Origin: Diadema setosum | Taxonomy: Eukaryota > Echinodermata > Echinoidea > Diadematoida > Diadematidae | Reading direction: 5' to 3' | DNA length: 64,000 bases | Assembly: GCA_033980235.1 (NCBI GenBank) | Contig: CM067069.1 | Coordinates: 12,846,828-12,910,827, forward strand | Shown here: positions 47,801 to 56,257 of the stretch, in pieces | How the letters are laid out: the number at the start of each line of letters is the position of its first letter | Numbering within the stretch: position 1 is the first letter of the stretch | The notes under the pieces: generated by a model | The model's database searches: none | Seen by the model: only the letters and a program-made list of their open reading frames with translations | What the model was told of the DNA's origin: nothing | Program-made: the position numbers and the translations under genes

Positions 47801-49868
47801 AGAGGCGCTCCGAGGGAAAGCCGGCTCTCAACTTGCAAGTGGGCGCTCTGCGCGGCATCGACGCATACGAATTTGGTGAGCAGACGACACTGCCGGTCAG
47901 CGACGGAGAACTCAGCCTGCACGTGGAAGAATTCTTGACGGTGCTCAGTAAACTCCTACAGTCACCGGACACCCCACCTTGCGTCTGCCTCACAAACCAG
48001 GTAATCATCTTCGTTAAATCACATATATTCCATCTTCTGAATTTCATAATGAATCGATCATCACTAAAGGACCTATGTAATGCAAAATCATGCTGACTTG
48101 AGTTGACACTGTAATGTCTCAGACATCTCGTTATTTAAGGATAAGACGTAAACAAAACAAAAAATAAATGGAAGACAATGTACAAAACGTGGAAAAGATG
48201 CATCATTCATCAGATATTAAATTCGATGAATTTCGGTATCTGCTTATCAGTTTGGAGAAGCGCACTTTCTTTCCCATTCCGTTTGAATGTTGAATGATAG
48301 CATTTTGTGCAAAATGTAAATGTCCGCCTCAATTCCTCTTTCATTTTCCTCCCTTACACACACGCAAAATTGCTATGAAGCTTATTACAGTAAGTGTGGA
48401 TCAAAGATCGACAGCGCCATGATTAATGCCTGAATTGTTGCTCGCCATCAGAGTACGTAGAGACAGTAAAATACTTCTTTAATGCTTGCTGGAGTGAAGG
48501 CATTCAGGGCATCGAAATATTGAATTGTCAGCTGCCAACTAGGCCAATTCCATATTTTTCCGTGTTACTTCCCCTATTTTGCTATAAGTCAAGGAATATT
48601 CATATTCTAAGTATCAAAGATTGCACACTTTCCTTCGTACAATAAATTTATAGAAACTTAGATAATTTTTGACATTTTACATTGTTTTCTCATTACGCTC
48701 TTTCGCTCATTGTCTAATTCTGGATTACAGGACTGGGAGGCACTCTTGAAGTTCAGCCACGACCACTCCCTGAAATTCCGCCACCTAGCGGCAGGCGAAC
48801 AAGTGGCCATGTCAGAATGCAAACTTAGTCTGGAGGATTTGCAGCAACAGGTAAATGTCGTGTGAGGGTTTTTGTCATTCCGGGAAAGTCAGTCATGGGC
48901 GTGGTTAATCGAGGGAACAGAGCAAAGGAAAGAATAAACAAACCTCGTGCAAGTCTGAACTAAACTGGGCAAATTTTATCAAAGCTCTTTTTTATATAAA
49001 TGATTGCTTGTTATGAAATACGTACAGGAGGAAAGACTTTAAATGTTTAAATCACGTGTCATGTCCTTGCCATTAATTACTCACTTATTCCAAGACTTTC
49101 TTCCAAACATTATTCTTCAGAAATATGCTCAAGATGCGTGACGAACACTCCTAAAAGAACCCCCCCCCCCGTGAAAAATGTCTATTTGTGAAAATTAGCA
49201 CGATATTCCACGGAAAATGACACATTTTCAGAGGAGACTGATAAAATTTAGATTTTGCCATACAAGGCATTTTTTGTTTCATGATACTATCAAAGCAACA
49301 ACACGATACCTTGACTATAAATTGAAATCTTGCAGTACACAACAGAAAAAATTAGAAACGAGGAAATTAAAAAAACTGATACCAATCAATCCGCTTTCTT
49401 CTAATCCCATGCCAAATTGAGAAATCGTTGCATCAAAATACCAAGATTAACTTAGAATTAACAACATTGCTAATCAGTGACACGAACCGTAAATTTTGAT
49501 TATAAAAGCTCACTTAATGCACAATATCGTTTAGCATTAGCACGGGAAGTAATTTCTGTTGCCTTCCATGGCATCAAAGAAGTGATCTTTGTTTGATACA
49601 AGTCACTTAATACTACCAATTTTCGTTCGTCATCATCACTGTTGTATAGGTGAAGAACAAGCTCGGAGACCTGCTCTGCGTCAATCCCGACACCATCGAC
49701 CTCCGTCAGCCGATGATTAACTACGGCGTCGACTCCCTGATGGCCGTGGAGATGGTCACGTGGGCCAGCCGCGAGCTGAACGTGGTCATCTCCCAGCTGG
49801 ACATCTTGGGCGGCATCACTACTGGACTGCTGCTGGAGAAGGCCATCGACAACAGCGTGGTCATCTAA
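35749..49868 (+). CDS. pks1: Non-reducing animal polyketide synthase (echinoderm pks1 type), complete, 6 coding exons
   Basis: Coding exons: 35749-35803, 37667-39187, 39949-40146, 42839-48000, 48731-48850, 49650-49868. They total 7,275 nt, giving 2,424 residues plus stop, with intron phases 1,1,1,0,0. Domain order is that of animal FAS: KS (about 12-430), AT (about 540-850), DH (about 905-1180), cMT (about 1240-1560), ER (about 1735-2060), KR (about 2073-2300), ACP (about 2355-2424), with no thioesterase. KS, AT and ACP catalytic residues are intact; DH, cMT, ER and KR all lack key residues. It should condense malonyl-CoA iteratively in the cytosol without reduction. As I recall, sea urchin SpPks1 was reported to make a tetrahydroxynaphthalene, the precursor of echinochrome pigments, using only KS, AT and ACP. 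The exons are GC-rich against AT-rich introns. A paralogue (the biomineralisation-linked pks2) is the main alternative; the loss of all reductive motifs favours pks1. Confidence 0.9.
35859..36214 (-). mobile_element. TTAA-flanked MITE, family D copy 2, in pks1 intron 2
   Basis: TTAA at 35859-35862 and 36211-36214. Termini AGGAATAATTTACCATTAG and, reverse-complemented, AGGTCCAGTTTACCTCTCGG. It lies only 55 bp after the exon 2 donor and runs in the opposite orientation to copy 1 at 29987. Confidence 0.75.
36215..37666 (+). other. pks1: Remainder of pks1 intron 2
   Basis: AT-rich with (GAT)n-like sequence near 36293-36335 and T-runs. The acceptor CCAACCATAG ends at 37666. The short open frames here (72-90 codons) have no recognisable family. 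Confidence 0.6.
37667..39187 (+). CDS. pks1: pks1 exon 3: ketosynthase domain
   Basis: Encodes residues 19-526. The complete beta-ketoacyl synthase has nucleophile Cys180 in VDTACASGLTALH, His315 in VEAHGTGTMVGDPLEAEA and His353 in VKSNFGHTEVAAGV, so the decarboxylative condensation triad is intact. Other landmarks are RREAASLDPQQR-type (PREAASLDPQQRHLLE), SANRISYAFNLRGPS and GLNSFGFAGALAHCIFE. The KS-AT linker follows to the donor ACAG/GTAAGT at 39188. The 144-codon and shorter antisense frames are shadows. Confidence 0.93.
39188..39948 (+). other. pks1: pks1 intron 3
   Basis: 761 bp, GTAAGT to TTTTGTTTTCAG. No repeat or gene seen inside. Confidence 0.8.
39949..40146 (+). CDS. pks1: pks1 exon 4: start of acyltransferase domain
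   Basis: Encodes residues 526-591 (plus one base). FPGQGQQYSNMGRQLY is the opening motif of malonyl-type acyltransferases. Donor AAAT/GTAAGT at 40147. The split of AT between a small exon and the large exon 5 leaves the frame continuous (LEEK-S-LFVERP). Confidence 0.88.
41117..41702. mobile_element. TTAA-flanked foldback MITE, family C, in pks1 intron 4
   Basis: TTAA at 41117-41120 and 41699-41702. The two halves are long imperfect inverted repeats: AGGACAAATTCATCTTCATA faces ACGACAAATTCAACTTCATT, followed by matching AGTAGAACACAT.., AATCCGTTCAAAAGT.ATGAA and GATGTCA.ATG.GTAGAACGATATA. About 586 bp, non-coding. Confidence 0.8.
42488..42607 (+). repeat. Exact 60-bp tandem duplication in intron 4
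   Basis: Two identical adjacent units beginning TGAAAGTAATATTGCATTG and ending CAACTGTTCATG, followed by the start of a third (TGAAAG). Identity implies a recent duplication or an assembly effect. Confidence 0.95.
42839..48000 (+). CDS. pks1: pks1 exon 5: AT, DH, cMT, ER and KR domains
   Basis: Encodes residues 592-2312 in one 5.2-kb exon. AT: GHSLGE with Ser644 and AFHTP with His743, the malonyl-CoA type. DH: the HxxxGxxxxP site reads R-LVK-E-KLVF-P (Arg935 for His, Glu for Gly), while LDACFQ keeps Asp1091. cMT: EVGARMGG (1366-1372) in place of EIGAGTGG, though later cMT blocks (FTDLS, LDIEQD, CLDTLHST) are conserved. ER: medium-chain reductase fold, but the nucleotide loop is SDLGMQAA (1883-1890) instead of SGGVGQAA. 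KR: TAAGSGIS (2082-2089) instead of TGGLGGLG; WGNPSSLASVTGDSYLE (2225-2241) aligns without gaps to GNPGQANYAAANAFLD, giving Tyr to Ser2233 and Asn to Asp2237. Antisense and off-frame ORFs here are shadows. Confidence 0.93.
48001..48730 (+). other. pks1: pks1 intron 5
   Basis: 730 bp, GTAATC to CTGGATTACAG. The exon 5 frame runs on 32 codons past the donor, which is not family-like. No repeat seen. Confidence 0.8.
48731..48850 (+). CDS. pks1: pks1 exon 6: KR-ACP linker
   Basis: 40 codons in phase 0 (residues 2313-2352), beginning DWEALLKFSHDHSLKFRHLA, flanked by GATTACAG and GTAAATG. It joins the end of the KR region to the carrier protein. No catalytic motif is expected here. Confidence 0.82.
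48851..49649 (+). other. pks1: pks1 intron 6
   Basis: 799 bp, GTAAATG to CACTGTTGTATAG. Contains a C-run at 49161-49170. No gene seen inside. Confidence 0.8.
49650..49868 (+). CDS. pks1: pks1 exon 7: acyl carrier protein and stop
   Basis: 72 residues (2353-2424) then TAA. The carrier domain has the phosphopantetheine site Ser2381 in NYGVDSLMAVEMVTW, the attachment point for the growing chain. The protein ends about 43 residues after this serine (SQLDILGGITTGLLLEKA...VVI), so no thioesterase, reductase or condensation domain follows. Confidence 0.92.
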   Translation: MKNKLGDLLCVNPDTIDLRQPMINYGVDSLMAVEMVTWASRELNVVISQLDILGGITTGLLLEKAIDNSVVI

Positions 49869-51660
49869 GCCGGCCACCACCAACGCGACGACGACGGAAG
49901 TAACAGGACTTAAAAAGTGTCTTCCCAGTGCTCCTAAGATACCATATCAACGTTCAAATAGTTGATATTGGTATGAGGAGGTAATTCACAATCAAGGCAG
50001 TCTTTTTACTATCATTTTTTTTTCTTTCATGCATGAATTTATGAACAATAACTCTGAGGTATAAACATCGATGTTTATTTTTGTAACGGATTACTTTTGC
50101 GTTTCATGACGATGTTGCTGTATGAAAATAATAGATGTTATCAGAAAGGCTGTGAGTAGAATGATGCGCAGCGTTTGGTTCAATATGTTTCGATGATGCT
50201 TGATCATGTTGAAACCTATTTTTTTTTTTTTTTTTACGTTGAATGAATCTACGGTATGTGCATGAAATGTCACTTTATGTTTGAACTACACTGAATGATA
50301 TAAAAACCTTAACTTAAAGAGATCTGCGCGCGGTGACTAGAATCCACAGCATTTGGATCAATGTTTCCATGATGCTCCATTATGTTTAAGCCAAAGCTTT
50401 ATACGTTGAATCAGGGAGGTGAGACGAATCGTCTTACCTCCCTGGTTGAATACACCTGTAAATCTATGGTATAGGTGCATGGAATGTTCCTTTATGTTTG
50501 AACTACACTGAATGATTTAAAAGCCGACGTGCTGACGTACTTACTGTCGGCATTACAGAAACAAAGATTTTCTCTTCGACGTGTTAAGATAATAATAATG
50601 ATAATAATAATCGTAAAGGCTTCGTCGTTGTGTACCTCCTTTCTCTCTCACTCTCATATCAGCTTTGTACATCTTGTGCTATTGCGGCTATTCATATATA
50701 GCTGCTTGATTAAAGTAAACAGCATAACATTTTTTTTTCATGTGATTTAAGTAGAACTGATATTTGTGCAATATTGTGAGCCCACAAAATGAGCTGGGCC
50801 GAGTAATAAGTTTTGTATTTATTGAATGCGCTGCATGTTACACATTTATATACTTTTTTTTGTGTGTGTGTTAAAACTGTTAAGACAGCGACACTGAACA
50901 CCCTCATGAGCAAAGCACAGACTCACGACTGGGCTTTCCAGCCGCTTTCGTATAGTTATCAATTACACGGTAACAACTAATTCTACCGCATTATAAAGCA
51001 CTAATAAATCCATCGTTGAGTAGATAATGAAGTAAATGTGTGCATGCAAGAAGGACACACGTGGACATAATGTGAACGACAATGACTTTATGCCACATGC
51101 AGCAATAAACTCGTATGACTTTAGTTTTCATGATTCTGATAAAGCGAATTGTTGTGCAGCAGAATAATCAAACTTGAATACGACTTGCAATGTTGATTTT
51201 TCACGCGCTTGCAATTGATTGTTTATTTTAAATGCAAGATCTGTATACCTAGATCAGTGACAGAAAAGAATTGTGTTAAAGTTATGTGTTTCATGTTACC
51301 CTCGCTGACTTGATCATTAAAAAAACGAAACTATTATTTCACGATGATAATATTGATGAACAGATATCGTATGACAAATTGAAGAAATAATTACTCTTTA
51401 TACTCTTATGCTTTTCTGACGATTGCTTCTTGGAAAATTGAGGGACTAAGACATGGCATGATGTCAATACATTAATATGATGAAGTTTGTTAACTTAATT
51501 TTGGAAATACAGAAAGAAGTTTTCTGTTAAGCAGGTTCGTTTCGCTTTCTCTCGCTCTCTTTCCTTTAAGAATATGTGATGATATAAAAGCACATTTAAA
51601 GACTCAATTTGATGATATCTTAGAGTGCAAGAGTGAAATTATCGTGTTCGAATGAATAAA
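49869..51660 (+). other. pks1: pks1 3' UTR and downstream flank
   Basis: No coding frame. Candidate polyadenylation signals: ATTAAA at 50709-50714; AATAAA at 51003-51008, 51104-51109 and 51655-51660. It contains an imperfect tandem duplication of about 190 bp (see next entry). Which signal is used cannot be decided from sequence. Confidence 0.5.
50145..50525 (+). repeat. Imperfect tandem duplication in the pks1 3' region
   Basis: Unit 1 (about 50145-50313) and unit 2 (about 50328-50525) share GTAGAAT..-type starts, ATGATGCT..ATCATGTT, ACGTTGAAT, and TTTATGTTTGAACTACACTG with AATGATATAAAA/AATGATTTAAAA. Unit 2 carries an extra 34-bp hairpin, CAGGGAGGTGAGACGA facing TCGTCTTACCTCCCTG (50413-50446), at the point where unit 1 is continuous. 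Confidence 0.75.
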
Positions 51661-52440
51661 AAAAAAACTTTGATCTATCAAGAGTATATCAAGAGTATAT
51701 CTAACTTGATGAATTATGCATTTTTTTTAATGTTCTTGTGAACTTTCCGCTTGGCCATGTCCTGAATTGTTGGCGGACATATCATACGAGTGTATGCCAA
51801 GAGCAGATGATAACTTGGTGTTGATTGGGATGATTTGGTTCTCCGTTGTGGCATAGTTTGGTTTCTGGAAGTGGTATAGAGAAATAAAAGAAAATATATT
51901 GGAGAGAAAAAAAAAAACATCGTCGGAAGACTACTTTGTCTTGTCTAACAGCAGAATGCTTTGGAATTGGTCCAGCTGAGAGCAGGCGAGTGGAATTTCA
52001 GCATATCGAAAATAGTTTTGACAGAACAAGTATGATATACAAGGTATCAAATATTTTACGTTTACACACAGATTAAATAGAACTTGGGACTTGATGTACA
52101 ATGTGCTATGCTGTTGCTATGTAACAACATAGCAACAACATGCATTTCTACTGAAGAAGTGAGTGGCCTATTGTGTGTGTGTGCGCATGTTGGTGTGTGT
52201 GTGTTTAAACATACATGAATAATTATTTCTAACATGGAGGCTTTACAATGTCGCATGCAGTATAGCTATAGCAACACACATATACCTGGTGCAGTAGAGC
52301 ATCACAGCACTACTAGTACAATGAGCACATAACCAGAATTATCACACCTGTCCACAGTACTTTTTCAACTATCAAAAAACACTGTTTATTACGTTTTGTT
52401 TTTTCTTGAAAAAAAAAATCCATCACTACAGATTCATATA
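51661..52440. other. Unassigned intergenic sequence
   Basis: No gene was recognised. A GT-rich stretch lies near 52172-52204. Confidence 0.35.
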
Positions 52441-52464
52441 GTTATGACAGATGGAAAGTGGGAT

Positions 52465-52465
<1 letters not shown>

Positions 52466-52524
<59 letters not shown>

Positions 52525-52794
52525 TATATGTATATTGTATATATATATATATGAAGAGTTTGTTTGCAAAAACCGATAAGTCCATATTTGCCAAATGGAG
52601 ATATTTGCGATTAAAGGTCAAGAAAAATAAAGAGAATAATAAGAAAAATTTTGCTTCTTTTGACCGTAACTTCAAAAATGTGCCTTTATGGAGTGACCAA
52701 TATATCATTTAAAAGTTATTATTTGGTACTTTATGACAGAGTCCTTACTTCAAAATCTTCAAAAATGGACTTATCGGTTTTTGCAAACAAACTC

Positions 52795-52839
<45 letters not shown>

Positions 52840-52896
52840 ATATATATATATATATACTAGTATATATGTATATACATATACATGTATATATACAGT

Positions 52897-52928
<32 letters not shown>

Positions 52929-53035
52929 ATATATATATATATATATACTAGTATATATGTATATACATATACATGTATATATACAGTATATATATATATA
53001 TATATATATATACATACATACATACACACAGAGCA
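52466..53035. repeat. CA/TA microsatellite block with an embedded foldback element
   Basis: (CA)n at 52466-52487, then (TA)n to 52550. A 250-bp foldback follows at 52551-52800, whose termini (GAAGAGTTTGTTTGCAAAAA, continuing CCGATAAGTCCAT) match over about 37 bp with one mismatch. Then come more (TA)n and two copies of a 91-bp unit starting CTAGTATATATGTATATAC at 52857 and 52948. All Tyr/Ile frames here are repeat translations. Confidence 0.85.
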
Positions 53036-55899
53036 TCAGTATCAGTTCTGGTTATTGGAATTTAATGTGGACTCTGTTCCATTTAACTTTCCACAAAAAA
53101 AGACAGGTGATTCGAGTTCCCTTTTCGTCTGTCATGGGCTTTCATTTGTTTATTCAGAATTTTGTATCTCCAAAACACAAATTATCAAAAACTGTCAGCT
53201 TTGTTAGAAAATAAACTGCTCCTTTCATGATCCTAATTTGCATAGTCATACTTGAAGGCACCAGAGAATGAAATTGAATAAAAAAAAAAATGCAAAGGGC
53301 ATTTTCAAACAACATTACCAATCTTTAAATAAAAAACCCCTGATGAATATAGGTTTATTATAATTGGATGTGAAAATATTTAGAGGAGCTATATCTTGGG
53401 ATTTAAATGTGGTTAAGTACATTGTGGTGATAAGAAAGACTACGTGAACAAGCTCTTGCAAATGCCTACGAATAAGTTACCAATTACTTCACGCCTTCAA
53501 GAAATAGCACCATATATATTTTGTCTTCAATGCGGAACAAGCGTGAAATTTTGTCAACAACAGTAAAGATAATGCATACAAAAGATATGGTATGTTAAAA
53601 AGTCCTCTAAAATGATCAATTACATACAAGAATAAATACATGTTTGTAATATTTTTGTCATTTTAAATATGCCTTTTTTTTTTCTTTTTAAAAAATACAT
53701 TTTTGCTATCTACAACTCAAATGAGATTACTACAATGACAGCGTGTGTTAATTTTCTACAGCGTAACATCATGACCAGTACGTGAAGAAACATGAATATT
53801 TGATATAAAAATCCCCGGTGGTCATTTAACTTCACATGTCAAAGTGATAGAATCACATCGCATAGTCATTTTCCTTGAGGAGAAACGGGTATCAACACAT
53901 CATAAGCTGCAAAGAATTAACACCTTTCTGGTTTAATAAAACAATGGTGATGTGATCTTCAGACGAAAGGTGCTTTAAGGATTGAGACATTCAAATGACA
54001 TATAGTATCTCTTTTTTCCCCTCTCCATGATGAAAATAGAATCGGATGGAGTAAGAAGGCAATATGTTCACATACGTTACACTGAGGTAAATCAGTGTTT
54101 GAACTGCACCTGTCGTGCACTCAGAGAATACTGTTTTTGAAAAATCTGATTGAATAATAGTCTATTTTCTGCCTAATACTCACTGTGGAAATAGAGAGCA
54201 GCTTAAACGACTCTCATATTCACAAGTATGAGCTGATTTTGTTTTGCCATTTCCAGAGAAAACATGCAATCTTTGAACAGTGATTTCTTTAGCACCATTT
54301 AAAAAAAAAAAGATAGAAAGATATATAAGCACTATTGACATTGTGAATAAAAATAGCAGAGTTATGACATTCTTCCCTCTTCGAAACTCTTAAATGCACA
54401 CAGTTGTAAATAACATTACTATCATTAGCACGTTGATGATTCTAGCTACAGTAAAAAAAAACAACATGATCATTGGGGCAGTGAACTGCTGGTAAAAACA
54501 CATGCAATGTCTGTCTCACTGCTGAAAAACAGACATCATGCAATGCTTCACAAAAGGTCTCCATTATCACTCTAAGCATCTACCAGTCATACTACTTCAC
54601 ATCATAATATGTCCCTTCATTCCTACAAACGTGATTTTACTTTATGAAACTGTATTTTTTCTCACAGTCAAAGTTAGACTTCTTTTTTTTTTTTTTTTAC
54701 TATACAGGTGTTTTCCTGCATGAATAAAGCTTTCTTTTTTCCCCTTTGGATACTTGCAGTTGAATTAAATTACTGAACATGTGCCTGAAAATGAGACATT
54801 TTTATCAATCCAATTTCTGTTGGCGCTTTCTTTTCTTTTGTAAGATTAGCTTCACGAATTAGATAATAAATGCTTTTTCAAACTCCATGTGAGTATTGCC
54901 AATACCTTTAATATATTCTCCCCCCCCCCCACTTCTCTCTCTTCTATTCCAAGTTTTGAGACTTGCAAGAAGAGTTCAATGCCTGTTCTTGCAAAGCTCA
55001 ATTATCGCCACAAAATGTGTTACATCCACGAGAGTTACAGAGTTTGCAGCAATCACATGCCCCAGTGAGATTCACAAGCGAAAGTTCCTGAATATTGAAT
55101 AAAAAAAAAACACCAACAACCCAAGTGGTAGTAAACACTTTACACAATAACAGCTAAGTATGTACAAAATATATGCAAACAAACACACAGTGACACACGA
55201 ACGACTTTGTAATAATGACAGGCATAGAGGCACCTTTGGGGAGGATTAGGGAAAACACACACACAGATACACACACAAACACACACTCAACTCTGCAAGT
55301 TTTATTGAGAAAACATGCGATGGAATTTTTTTTTGTTCTGCATATTCCTTGAGGTTGTCATTAGAGCATAAAAGGAGTTGCAATCATTATATGTACACAA
55401 TATGACGTAACGGAGGAACAACGCACAAAAATACATCAAGCAAAACTACAATTAAAATAAATGATAATGATATTAATATTAACAATAATAGTAATAAAAC
55501 AATAATACAAAAATAGTGCTCTAATAATGATAGCAATTCTAACAATACTAACAAAATGAGGTACAAAAAAATACCACAGTTAAGGTATGATATGCAGCAT
55601 TGTAGCATTGTTGCCAATTTGATGAGGAGCAATGAATGTAAAGATACAAACATTAGACTGTGGTAGTTTGCCCAAGTGAGGGAGGGGTAAAGAAAAAGCA
55701 ACATTCTTGCTGTATATCATTAAGGAAGAGCAACTGTCTACAAGCACCGAAAAACGGAAAGCGTGATACGTGTATCTTTTTTTGTCCCAAGGTGGGGTTT
55801 CATGTATGTACAAATCAAATTCATGTTTATTTTAGTATGTATATACTTTATTGTCACATAAAATATATCAAAAAATTAAAAACAGAGATATTGACTTCA

Positions 55900-55947
<48 letters not shown>

Positions 55948-56185
55948 ACTTGGATTTGACGGTTTAGGTTTTAATATCCTCATGTTAAAAACCAGCAACT
56001 CTTATGATACAAGCACATGAAAAAGGGAGAGAAATAAAAAATAATACGGGGACTGAGATAATGTTAACATTGTCTGCTTATAAAAACACTAATTCTCCTT
56101 TCTTTTGCTTTCCTTCAACAAACAGCAGTCATGATCCTGCAGAGTTTGATCTCTATATGTCAAATCCAGCTGAGCTAGTCTTCGT
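53036..56185. other. Intergenic or 3' UTR sequence left of the minus-strand terminal exon
   Basis: No coding exon recognised. It contains a C-run near 54919-54929, CA-rich sequence at 55255-55290 and (TA)n at 55903-55944. Minus-strand AATAAA signals (TTTATT on plus) occur near 55828 and 55849 and could end the transcript of exon A. Confidence 0.4.
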
Positions 56186-56257
56186 TCAAGGCTCTAGTGC
56201 TTCCCTGTTGGGGCAGAATTGAGGCAGGGAATCTCTGATCGCTTCCACACTGGCAAC
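56186..56257 (-). CDS. Alternative last exon A of an unidentified minus-strand gene
   Basis: On the minus strand an acceptor (ATTGCATGTGCAG) is followed at 56257 by 23 codons, VASVEAIRDSLPQFCPNREA then LEP, and TGA at 56186-56188. It closely parallels exon B at 59727-59816 in the same frame, with most differences conservative, so both are very probably real coding sequence under selection. The protein family is not recognised from so short a tail. Upstream exons were not found in the window. Confidence 0.6.
   Translation of the reverse strand, partial: VASVEAIRDSLPQFCPNREALEP

Noticed and set aside
50413..50446. Hairpin as a transcription terminator
   Set aside because: Eukaryotic RNA polymerase II genes do not use intrinsic hairpin terminators; better read as a small inserted repeat.
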